Below are positions 44,518 to 53,507 of a DNA stretch of 64,000 nucleotides, piece after piece. The translations under genes and the position numbers were made by a program. The stretch is taken from the NCBI GenBank assembly GCA_040219555.1, contig JAVJSF010000008.1:1-64000 (forward strand), written 5' to 3'. The notes below the pieces were generated by a model. It saw only the letters and a program-made list of their open reading frames with translations. It was not told the origin of the DNA and made no database searches. Source of the DNA: JAVJSF01 sp040219555. Its GTDB lineage: Bacteria > Actinomycetota > Thermoleophilia > Miltoncostaeales > Miltoncostaeaceae. The number at the start of each line of letters is the position of its first letter. The stretch's first letter is position 1.

Positions 44518-45972
44518 TCAGCCGGCGCGCACCGCCGCCTCGATCCTCGCTCCGATGTCCGGGTCGATGTTGCGCCAGTACTCGAAGGCCCGCTGCAGCA
44601 CGGGCTCCGAGACGCCGTCGCTCAGGTGGCCAGCCACGTTGGCCACCAGGCGCTCGCGCTGCTCGTCGTCCATCACCTCACGCACCAGCGTGCCCGCCTG
44701 GCCCCAGTCGTCGTCGTCCGGGCGCAGGGTGTAGGCCGCGCGCACCATCTCGCCGTCGGAGGCCCAGGTGCCGGCGTGGTCGGTGCGCTCGGGGTCGGCC
44801 GCGGGCCCGCCGTAGGAGTTGGGCGCGTACACCGGGTCGGACGCGTTGGCCACCCGCATGGCCCCGTCCTTGGAGTAGCTGTGGACGGCCGAGCGCGGCG
44901 TGTTGACCGGGATCTGCTTGTAGTTCACGCCCAGCCGGGCGCGGTGGGCGTCCGCGTACGAGAAGCCGCGCGCCAGCAGCATCTTGTCGGGCGACAGGCC
45001 CGTCCCGGGCACCAGGTTGTTGGGCTCGAAGGCGGCCTGCTCCATCTCGGCGTGGTAGTCCTCGACGTTGCGGTCGAGGGTCAGCCGGCCGACCTCCATC
45101 AGCGGGTAGTCGGCGTGGGGCCAGACCTTGGTGAGGTCGAACGGGTTGAAGCGGTAGGTCTTGGCGTCCTCGAAGGGCATGACCTGCACCTTCAGCGTCC
45201 AGCTGGGGTGGTCGCCGCGCTCGATGGCGTCGTAGAGATCGCGCTGGTGGTAGTCGGCGTCGACGCCGGCCAGCCGGTCGGCCTCGTCCTGGGTCAGGAA
45301 GTCGATGCCCTGGTCGCACTTGAAGTGGTACTTCACCCAGACCTGCTCGCCGGACGCGTCGACCCACGAGTAGGTGTGGCTGCTGTAGCCGTTCATCATG
45401 CGCCAGCTCTTCGGGATGCCGCGGTCGCCCATCAGCCAGGTCACCTGATGCGCCGACTCGGGCGAGAGGGTCCAGAAGTCCCACTGCATGTCGTGGTCGC
45501 GCAGGTTGTTGGCCACCCGGCGCTTCTGCGAGCGGATGAAGTGCTGGAACTTCATGGGGTCACGGATGAAGAACACCGGCGTGTTGTTGCCCACGATGTC
45601 CAGGTTGCCCTCGGGGGTGTAGAACTTCACCGCGAAGCCGCGCGGGTCGCGCCAGGTGTCGGGGCTGCCGCGCTCGCCCGCCACGCTCGAGAAGCGCACC
45701 AGCAGGTCGGTGCGGGCGCCCGGCTGGAACACCGCCGCCCGGGTGTGGGCGCTCACATCGCCCGTGACCGTGAAGTGCCCGAAGGCGCCGCCGCCCTTGG
45801 CGTGGGGCTGGCGCTCGGGGATGCGCTCCCGGTTGAAGTTGGCCATCTGCTCGATCAGGTAGTGATCGTGCAGGACGATGGGGCCGTCCGGGCCGACCGT
45901 GAGCGAGTGCTCGTCGCTCGGGACCGGCGAGCCGCCGTCGGTCGTGGTCGGGGGTGGCGTCTTGTCGCTCAT
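44518..45972 (-). CDS. katA: Monofunctional haem catalase
   Basis: 484 aa, clade 3-like small-subunit size. The catalytic His is in PERQPHAKGGGAFGHF, the distal Asn region is LDIVGNNTPVFFIRDP, and the proximal haem Tyr is in RGFSYADAHRARLG. Converts hydrogen peroxide to water and oxygen. The ATG follows a GGAGG ribosome-binding site; upstream codons in frame are not family-like. Confidence 0.95.
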   Translation of the reverse strand: MSDKTPPPTTTDGGSPVPSDEHSLTVGPDGPIVLHDHYLIEQMANFNRERIPERQPHAKGGGAFGHFTVTGDVSAHTRAAVFQPGARTDLLVRFSSVAGERGSPDTWRDPRGFAVKFYTPEGNLDIVGNNTPVFFIRDPMKFQHFIRSQKRRVANNLRDHDMQWDFWTLSPESAHQVTWLMGDRGIPKSWRMMNGYSSHTYSWVDASGEQVWVKYHFKCDQGIDFLTQDEADRLAGVDADYHQRDLYDAIERGDHPSWTLKVQVMPFEDAKTYRFNPFDLTKVWPHADYPLMEVGRLTLDRNVEDYHAEMEQAAFEPNNLVPGTGLSPDKMLLARGFSYADAHRARLGVNYKQIPVNTPRSAVHSYSKDGAMRVANASDPVYAPNSYGGPAADPERTDHAGTWASDGEMVRAAYTLRPDDDDWGQAGTLVREVMDDEQRERLVANVAGHLSDGVSEPVLQRAFEYWRNIDPDIGARIEAAVRAG

Positions 45973-46095
45973 GGGGCCTCCGCGCGCGTCTGGCAGTGAG
46001 GACATCCGATCACGCCATCGGCCGTGGTCCAAGCGGCCCTGCGCAACGACCCCATGGGGCGCCGCGGGCCGGCCGGCCACGGGCGCCCCGCCCGG

Positions 46096-47364
46096 TCAGG
46101 GGTCGTCCTCCACGTGGGCGCGCAGGGGGTGCCGTGCGACGGTCCGCACGCGCCGGCCGGCCACCCATCGCACGGCCGGCGTCGCCGTGAGCGAGTGCAC
46201 CACCACCGAGGCGCAGACTCCGAGCAGCGCCGCCGCATAGATCGTGTCGTAGCCCTCGGCGCCGAACTCGGCGGCGAAGATGGCGTAGTAGACGGCCGCC
46301 GCGCCCATCGGCCCCGACCATGCCAGCCATCTCTTCTCGCGCCGGCTCAGCGAGGAGCGGGCGAGGATGGCCAGCACGACGGGCGGCCGGCGCACCAGCA
46401 GCACCCACGCGGCGAACGCCGGCGCCGCCCATCCCAGGGCGCGCCAGTCGGACCACGGGAGCATGGTGCCAAGCAGCAGGAACAGCGGCAGGATCATGAA
46501 GCTGGTGACGGCCTCCTGCACGTTCTCGAGCTCCTCACGCACGTGCTGCTCCAGCACGTCCGAGAAGGCGACGCCCGCTACGAAACACGCCACGATGCCG
46601 CTGCCCCCCAGCAGGTGCGCGCCGCCGAGCGCGGTCAGCGCCAGGGCGATGCCCAGCCCCAGCAGCCCCGCCTCCTCGATCTCGCCGCGCACCACCAGGC
46701 CCTCGGTGAGGCGCCCCGTGCCCCACCCGATCGCCGCGCCCAGGGCGATGCCGATGCCCAGCTCCTGTGCGATGTCCCACGACCAGTCGCCCAGCGCGGC
46801 GCCCGCGGGGAGCGTGGCCATCAGGCCGGCGAGCAGCACGAACGGGAGCGCCAGGCCATCGTTGGCGCCCGACTCGGCCAGCAGCGTGGCGCGCATCCGC
46901 CGCGGGACGTTGGATGTCGCCATCTTCCCGGTGACCAGGGTGGAGGCCACCACCGGGTCGGTCGGGGTCAGGATCGCGCCCAGCAGCAGCGCGCTCCACG
47001 CCGGCAGGTCCAGCAGCAGCCACGCCCCGAGGGCCGTGAGCAGCCACATGCCGAGCATCCCGGGACCCAGGAGCACCGCCACCCGGCGAAGGCACTCGCG
47101 CAGGTCCGGGCGCGTGAGGATGAGGCCGACGCCCACCAGCGAGACCCCGAGCGTGAGGCGGGCCGCCTCCTCCAGGAGCATCCGCTCGTCGCCGGCCCAG
47201 CCCGAGGGGTCCAGGACGCCCAGGACGTCGGGCCCGAGGAGCACGCCGGCCACCAGTGCGGGGAGGACGCCGGTCAGCAGCAGGCGCGGCAGGAGCGTGG
47301 ACAGCAGCGCCAGCACCAGCAGGGTCGCGCCGGCGACCAGCAGCCCGAGGTCCAGTTGGCTCAC
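46096..47364 (-). CDS. CPA1-family Na+(K+)/H+ antiporter
   Basis: 422 aa, about twelve transmembrane helices. ILTPTDPVVAS and LLAESGANDGLALPFVLL are the ion-binding motifs of the family. There is no C-terminal TrkA/RCK extension. Likely pH and Na+ homeostasis. GTG 47364 (VSQLDLGLLVAG) is the first start that gives a normal N-terminus. Catalase is the next gene on the same strand, 123 nt away. Confidence 0.88.
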   Translation of the reverse strand: MSQLDLGLLVAGATLLVLALLSTLLPRLLLTGVLPALVAGVLLGPDVLGVLDPSGWAGDERMLLEEAARLTLGVSLVGVGLILTRPDLRECLRRVAVLLGPGMLGMWLLTALGAWLLLDLPAWSALLLGAILTPTDPVVASTLVTGKMATSNVPRRMRATLLAESGANDGLALPFVLLAGLMATLPAGAALGDWSWDIAQELGIGIALGAAIGWGTGRLTEGLVVRGEIEEAGLLGLGIALALTALGGAHLLGGSGIVACFVAGVAFSDVLEQHVREELENVQEAVTSFMILPLFLLLGTMLPWSDWRALGWAAPAFAAWVLLVRRPPVVLAILARSSLSRREKRWLAWSGPMGAAAVYYAIFAAEFGAEGYDTIYAAALLGVCASVVVHSLTATPAVRWVAGRRVRTVARHPLRAHVEDDP

Positions 47365-47518
47365 GGGCGGGCCCCTCGCCGGCGGTGCCGGCGGCTCTGG
47401 CGGACCCGAGCGCTCATGCCGTTCTTCTAGCAGGGACCGGGGCGGTTGCGCTCCTGTGTGCCACCCGGCGACCGTGGGAGCCGCGTCGGGCGCGCGGATT
47501 GCGCCGATCGTCCGCATG

Positions 47519-47524
47519 TAGCGT
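47519..47524 (+). promoter_or_regulatory. -10 box of a leaderless gene (monooxygenase 2)
   Basis: TAGCGT 7 nt before ATG 47532. Confidence 0.55.
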
Positions 47525-47531
47525 TTCGCCC

Positions 47532-48548
47532 ATGATCAGAACGGTGATCGTCGGGGGAGGGATGGTCGGGCTCACCCTCGCCCGGCTGCTGCGCGCCGGC
47601 GGGCACGAGCCCATCGTGCTCGAGCGCGCGCCGGCCGGCGTGCACTCCCCGCGCGGGTTCATGCTGGGCTATCAGGGCTACGACGCCTTCGAGCAGATGG
47701 GCCTGCTGGAGGCGGTGCGCTCCGCCGGGCGCGATGTGGCGCCGGCCCCCGACGGGACGCCGACGGGGATCGCCGTCGACTACCGGCTGCTGATGGAGGC
47801 CCTGGCCGAGGACGTGCCCGTGGCCCACGGCGAGCAGGTGGCCGAGTTGCTGCGCGACGGCGAGCGCGTGGTGGGGGTGGTCAGCGAGGGGCCGGGCGGA
47901 CGGGTGGCCATCGAGGCGGACCTGGTGGTGGCGTGCGACGGGCGCGAGTCGGCCGTGCGCGAGATGGCGGGCATCGAGGCCCAGCGGCCGGCGCTCAACG
48001 ACGCCTACCTCAGCTTCCTCAGTCCGGTTGCCCCGCGGGAGCTGTTCGGCTTCCGCTACCTGTCGGACGGGGGCATGATCACCATGCTCGGCTGGCCTCA
48101 GGGCTCGTTCGCTTCACGCCGGGTGGATCCGGTGGGGGAGGCGGCCGCCAAGTCCCCGCCACTCGACCTATTCCTCGAGTCCTTCGTCGAGCTGCTCCCC
48201 GAGGTCGCCGAGATCGTGGGCGCAATCACCTCCTGGGACCAGGTGCGCTACGCCGAGCCGCGCCTGCTGCGCTGCCCGCGCTGGTGGGTGCCGGGGGTCG
48301 TGGTCATCGGCGACTCGGCCCACACCTTCGGGCCCGACACCGGGGTGGGCGCCGGCATCGGCCTGCAGGACGCGCACGCGCTGGCCGAGGCGATCGGCCG
48401 CTCCTCCGACGCCGACGCGGCATGCGCCACCTACGCTGCTTGGCGCGAGCCGGCGGTGCGGCCCTACGAGGAGATGGATCCGGCCTGGGGGCGGATGGGG
48501 GAGATCCCGCCGGCCACCGAGGCCGAGCGCTGGCCGCCACGCGGCTGA
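47532..48548 (+). CDS. FAD-dependent monooxygenase (paralogue 2)
   Basis: 338 aa, same fold and length as the product of 31799-32818: VIVGGGMVGLTLARLL at the N-terminus, DLVVACDGRESAVREMAG in the middle, and VVVIGDSAHTFGPDTGVGAG near residue 255. The C-terminal pattern PAVRPYEEMDPAW parallels the paralogue's KVRPYEAIGAEG. No regulator gene is adjacent here, which contrasts with the MarR-linked copy. Substrate unknown. Confidence 0.84.
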   Translation: MIRTVIVGGGMVGLTLARLLRAGGHEPIVLERAPAGVHSPRGFMLGYQGYDAFEQMGLLEAVRSAGRDVAPAPDGTPTGIAVDYRLLMEALAEDVPVAHGEQVAELLRDGERVVGVVSEGPGGRVAIEADLVVACDGRESAVREMAGIEAQRPALNDAYLSFLSPVAPRELFGFRYLSDGGMITMLGWPQGSFASRRVDPVGEAAAKSPPLDLFLESFVELLPEVAEIVGAITSWDQVRYAEPRLLRCPRWWVPGVVVIGDSAHTFGPDTGVGAGIGLQDAHALAEAIGRSSDADAACATYAAWREPAVRPYEEMDPAWGRMGEIPPATEAERWPPRG

Positions 48549-48588
48549 GCGCCGCAGAGCGGCCCCTCGCGGCGGCCTCCGGGAGCGC

Positions 48589-48594
48589 TAGCCT
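48589..48594 (+). promoter_or_regulatory. -10 box of a leaderless gene (glutaminase)
   Basis: TAGCCT 6 nt before GTG 48601. Confidence 0.5.
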
Positions 48595-48600
48595 TCCGCC

Positions 48601-50421
48601 GTGGGATCGCTGATCCAGGACATCGTCGCGGGCGTCCACGAGCGCTACCTGGGCGATCGCTCGGGCGACATCCTGCGCAGCATCCCGGCCATGGAGGACG
48701 TGGACCCCGACCGGTTCGGGCTCTGCCTGGCCACCGCCGACGGCCACGTGTACGAGGCGGGCGACACCGCCCACCCGTTCTGCATCCAGTCGATCTGCAA
48801 GCCGTTCACCTATGGCCTGGCGCTGGCCGACCGTGGGATGGAGGCCGTCGACGCCAAGATCGACGTCGAGCCGTCCGGCGAGCAGTACAACCGCATCAGC
48901 CTGGACGACGACACCCATCGCCCGCGCAACGCGATGATCAACGCCGGCGCCCTGGTGGCGGCGAGCCTGGTGGCGGGTGACACTCCGGCCGAGCAGGCCG
49001 CGCGCATCCACGAGGTGCTCTCGCGCTGCGCCGGTCACGAGCTCGATGTGGATGAGGAGGTCTTCCGCTCCGAGATCGAGGTGGGCCACCGCAACCGCGC
49101 CATCGCGCACATGCTGCGCGAGTTCGAGATGATCGAGGACGACCCCAACCTGGCGCACGAGGTCTACCTCCGGGCCTGCGCCACCACCGCCACCTGCCGC
49201 GACCTCGGTCTGATGGGCGCCACCCTGGCCAACGGCGGGGTCAACCCGCACACCGGGACGAGGGTTTTCACCGCGGCGCTCACCGAGCGCGTGCTGAGCG
49301 TGATGGCCACCTGCGGGATGTACGACTCGGCGGGGGAGTGGCTGGCCGACGTCGGCATGGCGGCCAAGAGCGGCGTGGGCGGCGGCATCGTGGCGGTGCT
49401 GCCGGGACAGCTGGCCATCGCGGCCTTCTCGCCGCGCCTCGATGATCACGGCAACAGCGTCCGCGCCTTCCGCTCGTGCCGGAGGCTGTCGAGCGACCTC
49501 GAGCTGCACGCCTTCCATGTGGCCCGCGGCTCGCGCAGTGCCATCCGCGCCGCGTACGACATCGTCGAGGCCCCCTCGGCCCTGCGCCGGCCCGAGTCGG
49601 ACTGCCAGCTGATCGAGAGGTACGGGCGCAGGACGCGCGTTTACGAGCTGCACGGGGACCTGCTGTTCGCGGGCGCCGAGTCGGCGGTGCGCGAGATGTC
49701 CGCCGCGGCCGAGGAGGGCCTGGACTTCCTGATCGCCGACGTTCGCCGGGTCATCGAGGTGGCCGATATATCGCGCGAGCTCCTCGGCCGTCTGCGCGAG
49801 TTCCTGCGCTCCCGCGGATGCGAGGCGTTCCTGGTCGATCCCGAGGGGGTCATCTCCACGGGCCCCCGATCCGACGACGGCCGGCCGGTCGTGTTCGAGC
49901 GGCTCGGCGAGGCGATCGCCTTCGTCGAGGACGAGGTGCTGCGCCTGCACGGCGACGGGGCGGGCGGTGGCGCGCGCGCCGATCTGGCCGATCACCCCGG
50001 CCTGGTCGGGGTCGATCCGGCGCTGATCGAGCGCCTGCGGGAGCACCTGGTCGCGCGGACCATCGTGGACGGCGACGTGCTGGCACGCCAGGGCGACGAC
50101 CAGGCCGGCGCGTTCTTCCTCTGTTCGGGGCGGGTGCGCGCATCGCTCGAGCTGCCCGAGGGCTCGCGCGCGCTGGTGGCGCGCTTCACCCCGGGCGCGA
50201 CGATCGCCGGCGCCTATCTCGTGACCGGCAACGAGCACCCGCTGACCCTGGCCGCCGAGGGGCGTGTGGAGGCGCTGGAGCTCACCCGCCAGGGCTGGCG
50301 GCAGCTGGCCGAGGACCCCGAGCTGCACGCCGCGCTTCTGACCATGTTCATGCACGCCTTCTACGAGGAGGCCGAGCGGGCCCGCACCCTGGTCTCGCGC
50401 CGCCGGCTGTCGATGCGCTGA
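48601..50421 (+). CDS. glsA: Glutaminase fused to STAS and cyclic-nucleotide-binding-like domains
   Basis: 606 aa. Residues 1-305 are a serine-dependent glutaminase: Ser64-x-x-Lys67 (QSICKP), then NAMINAGALV and KSGVGGGIVAVLPGQLAIA-like closing motif (quoted as KSGVGGGIVAVLPG). Residues about 335-445 are STAS-like (VYELHGDLLFAGAESAVREM). Residues about 470-590 resemble a cNMP-binding domain (ARQGDDQAGAFFLCSGRVR, PGATIAGAYLV). Hydrolyses glutamine to glutamate and ammonia. The added domains suggest allosteric control by a small nucleotide; the Arg/Glu phosphate cassette of true cNMP sites is not clearly present, so that is open. Confidence 0.87.
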   Translation: MGSLIQDIVAGVHERYLGDRSGDILRSIPAMEDVDPDRFGLCLATADGHVYEAGDTAHPFCIQSICKPFTYGLALADRGMEAVDAKIDVEPSGEQYNRISLDDDTHRPRNAMINAGALVAASLVAGDTPAEQAARIHEVLSRCAGHELDVDEEVFRSEIEVGHRNRAIAHMLREFEMIEDDPNLAHEVYLRACATTATCRDLGLMGATLANGGVNPHTGTRVFTAALTERVLSVMATCGMYDSAGEWLADVGMAAKSGVGGGIVAVLPGQLAIAAFSPRLDDHGNSVRAFRSCRRLSSDLELHAFHVARGSRSAIRAAYDIVEAPSALRRPESDCQLIERYGRRTRVYELHGDLLFAGAESAVREMSAAAEEGLDFLIADVRRVIEVADISRELLGRLREFLRSRGCEAFLVDPEGVISTGPRSDDGRPVVFERLGEAIAFVEDEVLRLHGDGAGGGARADLADHPGLVGVDPALIERLREHLVARTIVDGDVLARQGDDQAGAFFLCSGRVRASLELPEGSRALVARFTPGATIAGAYLVTGNEHPLTLAAEGRVEALELTRQGWRQLAEDPELHAALLTMFMHAFYEEAERARTLVSRRRLSMR

Positions 50422-50423
50422 CG

Positions 50424-51623
50424 GTGGGCGAGCCCTCCGCCCCTGCCACCCGCCTGCTGGTGGTGCACGACGACGGGCTGGGGATGCGCTTCGGTGGCGA
50501 CCACCCCACCGACCGGCGCCGGCACCAGCTGGCCGTGGCCCTGATGCGCGAGGCCGGAATCCTGGCCGCGCCCGGGGTGCTGCACGAGCCGGCGCCCGGG
50601 CCGCTGCCCGACGAGGCGCTGGAGCGGGTGTTCGCGCCGGCCTTCGTGCGGGCGGTGCGCGGCTACAGCGTCAGCCCCATCCTTGCCGCCGCGCCCGAGG
50701 CCGCCCAGTGGGGCATCGGCGGCGACAACAACGCCTACGAGGGCATGCACGAGGACTCGGCCCGGGCGTGCGCGGCGTGCGCCCATGCGGCCGAGGCGGT
50801 GGCCCGGGGGCGCGCGCGCTCGGCGCTGGTGCCGGCCGGCGGGGCGCACCATGGGATGGCCAACCGGGCGATGGGCTTCGGCATCTACAACGAGACCGCC
50901 GTGGCCGTGCGCGTGCTGCGCGACCTGGGCGCAGAGCGGGTGGTCTATCTCGATCTCGACGTCCACCACGGCAACGGCACGCAGTGGATCTACTACGACG
51001 ACCCGTCGGTGATGACGGTGTCGGTGCACGAGAGCGGCAAGCACCTGTTCCCGGGCACGGGCTTCGCGATGGAGACCGGCGGTGTCGAGGCGCCCGGTTC
51101 GAGCGTCAACGTGGCGCTGCCCCCGTTCGCCGGCGACGACGCCTACCGGGCGGCGATGGAGCGGGTGGTGACGCCGGTGGTGCGCGCCTTCGCCCCGGAC
51201 GCCATCGTGGCCCAGTGCGGGGTGGACCACCACCACGGCGACCCGCTGAGCCACATGCTGACCACGATGGGCCTGTACCCGTGGCTGTGGGGAGCCCTGT
51301 GCGACCTGGCCGACGAGGTGTGCGACGGGCGACTGGTGGCCCTGGGTGGCGGAGGCTACGACCCGTTCACGGCACCCCCGAGGGCGTGGGCGGCATTGGC
51401 GGCCCGGATGGCGGGGGTGGAGGTGTCAGACCCCGTGCCCGAGAGCTGGCGGCAGGTCGCGCTGGCGGCGGGGGCGCCGGAGCCGGCGCACGGCTGGTTC
51501 GAGGACCCGGGGCCGGCGGCCAACGAGGAGCGCGACCGGCGGGCCGCGGCCGAGGCCGAGGCGGCGATCCAGCTGACGCGGACGATCCTGGCCCGCTGGT
51601 ACCCGGTGCTGGGCGAGGGGTAG
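50424..51623 (+). CDS. Histone-deacetylase/AcuC-like amidohydrolase
   Basis: 399 aa. HDAC-fold motifs: GGAHHGM (catalytic His pair), YLDLDVHHGNGTQ (zinc Asp and His), VAQCGVDHHHGDPLSH (second zinc Asp) and LGGGGYD. Acts on acetyl-lysine or small acetylated amines, in the cytosol. The GTG is 2 nt after the glutaminase stop. The HHH insertion in the third motif is unusual. Confidence 0.85.
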   Translation: MGEPSAPATRLLVVHDDGLGMRFGGDHPTDRRRHQLAVALMREAGILAAPGVLHEPAPGPLPDEALERVFAPAFVRAVRGYSVSPILAAAPEAAQWGIGGDNNAYEGMHEDSARACAACAHAAEAVARGRARSALVPAGGAHHGMANRAMGFGIYNETAVAVRVLRDLGAERVVYLDLDVHHGNGTQWIYYDDPSVMTVSVHESGKHLFPGTGFAMETGGVEAPGSSVNVALPPFAGDDAYRAAMERVVTPVVRAFAPDAIVAQCGVDHHHGDPLSHMLTTMGLYPWLWGALCDLADEVCDGRLVALGGGGYDPFTAPPRAWAALAARMAGVEVSDPVPESWRQVALAAGAPEPAHGWFEDPGPAANEERDRRAAAEAEAAIQLTRTILARWYPVLGEG

Positions 51624-51657
51624 ATCCGTCGAGCGAAAGATTGCTGATGCGGGCCAG

Positions 51658-51689
51658 AAAAGCATGCTTGATAGCGTAAAGTTGCTTTT
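51658..51689. promoter_or_regulatory. A/T-rich inverted repeat upstream of fic
   Basis: AAAAGCA (51658-51664) and TGCTTTT (51683-51689) form a 7-bp inverted repeat 18 nt apart, in the most A/T-rich stretch of this part of the window, which also contains TAGCGT and TAAAGT. Probably promoter and operator of the Fic gene. Confidence 0.5.
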
Positions 51690-52938
51690 AGTACCCGGCA
51701 ATGCAACCTTGCGGCGGGAGCCGGCCATCACCGATCCGATCGCCACATATGTCGAGCGCCGCTGGGCGGGCGATCCCGGCGCGCCCGGTGGCAAGGCCAA
51801 TCGCGTCGGCTTCGCCTACCTCGCGCACGTGCCCGGTGAGATCGCCGGCTGGGACCCCGTGCTGCGGTCGTCCGTGGCGGCGGACGTGGTCGAGGTGGAG
51901 GCCGCCGTGCGCGGCCTCGCGGCGCACAGCCACCTGCTGGGCGCGCTGCTGTGGCCCCTGCTGCGGGCCGAGGCCATCGCCTCCTCGCGCATCGAGGGGC
52001 TGGCGGTCAGCCACGAGCGCTTGGCGCTGACCGCAGCGGGCGCCGGCGGGGACGACCACGTGGCGCGAGCGGTGCTGGGCAACCTCGATGCCCTCAGGGC
52101 CGCACTCGATCGCGGCGCCGAGCCGATCACCACGGCGACGCTCACCGACATCCACCGCATCCTGCTGGCCGGCACCGCCCAGGAGGGGATCGCCGGCGCG
52201 GTGCGCACAGAGCAGAACTGGATCGGCGGCCGGCACCCCAACCCGCGCGGTGCCGCGTTCGTGCCGCCTCCGCCCGAGGAGGTCGGTCGGCTGCTGGATG
52301 ACCTGTGCCGCTTCTGCGAGCGCGATGACCTGCCGGCCGTGGTCCAGGCCGCGATCGCCCACGTCCAATTCGAGACCATCCACCCCTTCGCCGACGGCAA
52401 CGGCCGCGTGGGGCGGGCGCTGATCCAGGCCATCCTGCGCCGGCGCGGGCTCACCGGCGGCGGCCCGGGCGATCCCGGGGTCGCGCCACCGATCTCGCTG
52501 GCGCTGGCGGCGCACTCCGACGCCTACATCGCCGGGCTCAGCGCGTTCCGGGAGGGAGACCACATCCGATGGGTGGAGTTCTTCCTGCAGGCGGTCCACC
52601 GGGCATGCGCAATCGCCGAGGACCTGGTCCAGGCCATCGCTGCCCTGCAGGCCGACTGGCGGGAGCGGGCGGGTCGCCCACGGCGCGGATCGGCGGCCGC
52701 GGCGCTGATCGAGCGCCTGCCGGCGAGCCCGGTGATCGACCTGGCCGGCGCGCGGGCGCTCACGAGGGCGTCCTCACAGGCGACGCGCCTGGCGATCAAC
52801 CGACTGGAGGCCGCCGGCGTGCTGTGGGAGCTGACGGGCAAAGGCCGCCTGCGCCGATGGGAGGTTGCAGGCCTGTTCGGTCGGCTCGAGTCGGTCGACC
52901 AATTCTCCGCGGGTTCGTCTAGCCCCGGCCTCCGGTAG
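51664..52938 (+). CDS. Fic-domain AMP-transferase with C-terminal winged helix
   Basis: Up to 424 aa; the ATG at 51664 lies within the promoter-like inverted repeat, so the real start is probably nearer 51709 (TTG) or an alternative codon. The catalytic HPFADGNGRVGR is at 52381-52416. Upstream, SSRIEGL (about 51985) is an [S/T]xxxE[G/N] inhibitory helix, so this is a class II self-inhibited Fic protein. The C-terminus resembles a winged helix (RLAINRLEAAGVLWELTGKGR), probably for autoregulation. It transfers AMP to protein hydroxyls. Confidence 0.85.
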   Translation: MLDSVKLLLVPGNATLRREPAITDPIATYVERRWAGDPGAPGGKANRVGFAYLAHVPGEIAGWDPVLRSSVAADVVEVEAAVRGLAAHSHLLGALLWPLLRAEAIASSRIEGLAVSHERLALTAAGAGGDDHVARAVLGNLDALRAALDRGAEPITTATLTDIHRILLAGTAQEGIAGAVRTEQNWIGGRHPNPRGAAFVPPPPEEVGRLLDDLCRFCERDDLPAVVQAAIAHVQFETIHPFADGNGRVGRALIQAILRRRGLTGGGPGDPGVAPPISLALAAHSDAYIAGLSAFREGDHIRWVEFFLQAVHRACAIAEDLVQAIAALQADWRERAGRPRRGSAAAALIERLPASPVIDLAGARALTRASSQATRLAINRLEAAGVLWELTGKGRLRRWEVAGLFGRLESVDQFSAGSSSPGLR

Positions 52939-52941
52939 GTT
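52936..52941 (+). promoter_or_regulatory. -10 box of a leaderless gene (truncated frame)
   Basis: TAGGTT 8 nt before ATG 52950; its TAG is the stop codon of the fic gene. Confidence 0.45.
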
Positions 52942-52949
52942 CCGCAGTC

Positions 52950-53049
52950 ATGTCTGGCACCCCTTCGCTGACCGCCTCTTACATCCCGCGCGACGACGTT
53001 CTCGCTGGGCGCCTCGCCGACCACTACTTCGCCGCGCAGATCGATGCAC
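52950..53049 (+). pseudogene. 5' remnant of a gene cut at an inverted repeat
   Basis: About 33 codons beginning MSGTPSLTASYIPRDDVLAG, with an intact leaderless promoter. The RDDVLAGRLADHYFAAQ stretch resembles the N-terminus of large DUF499-type, defence-associated ATPases (from memory, low confidence). The frame runs on past 53050, but that part coincides with the repeat end and then with low-complexity sequence, so I treat the gene as truncated. Confidence 0.4.
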
Positions 53050-53068
53050 CACTCAGCGGGACACGATC
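53050..53068. repeat. Left copy of 19-nt inverted repeat (IS-end-like)
   Basis: CACTCAGCGGGACACGATC. Its reverse complement recurs at 55786-55804 with one mismatch. Both copies sit exactly where reading frames break. Confidence 0.75.
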
Positions 53069-53507
53069 CGGCGTCCACGAGGTCAAGCGGAAGACCCCCC
53101 TCAACGCGGGCCGAGGAACCGACGCGGCGCAACGGGCCGTCCGGGCACATCCCGGGGCCCCACGCCGGCCTCTGCCGGTGTCGAGCCGCCCCCATGCGGG
53201 CCCATGGACCCGCCGTCGATGTCCGCGGCTCGCCGGGGCTGCAACAGTTGCGGCGCTGCGGCGTCAACGGGTGCTCCAACCAGCCCACGATCGACGAGAT
53301 CGCCCAAGAGGCGGTCGATCTCACGTGCTCCTGAGGCCCCTACGGAGCCAATTAGGAGACAGCGCCGGCCGGCTCGGCCGTGCGGCCGCCCGGCGCGGGC
53401 ATGGCGCGGGAGAGCTCTCCGAGGGAAACAGCCTGTTCGGGCGGTTTCCAGACCGCCACCGATCCGATAGAACCGCGCGGTCGGGGTGTCCGGACGGGAT
53501 GTGACCG
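53069..53507. other. Decayed spacer before GmrSD-like gene
   Basis: About 440 nt without a supported gene. Frames through it are Pro/Arg-rich and lack motifs. A short GGCGGT...ACCGCC hairpin lies near 53436. It probably holds the remains of an earlier element and the promoter of the next gene. Confidence 0.4.

Noticed and set aside
53050..53504. Continuation of the 52950 frame to 184 residues
   Set aside because: Past the inverted repeat it is Arg/Pro/Ala-rich with no motif, typical of chance frames at this composition.
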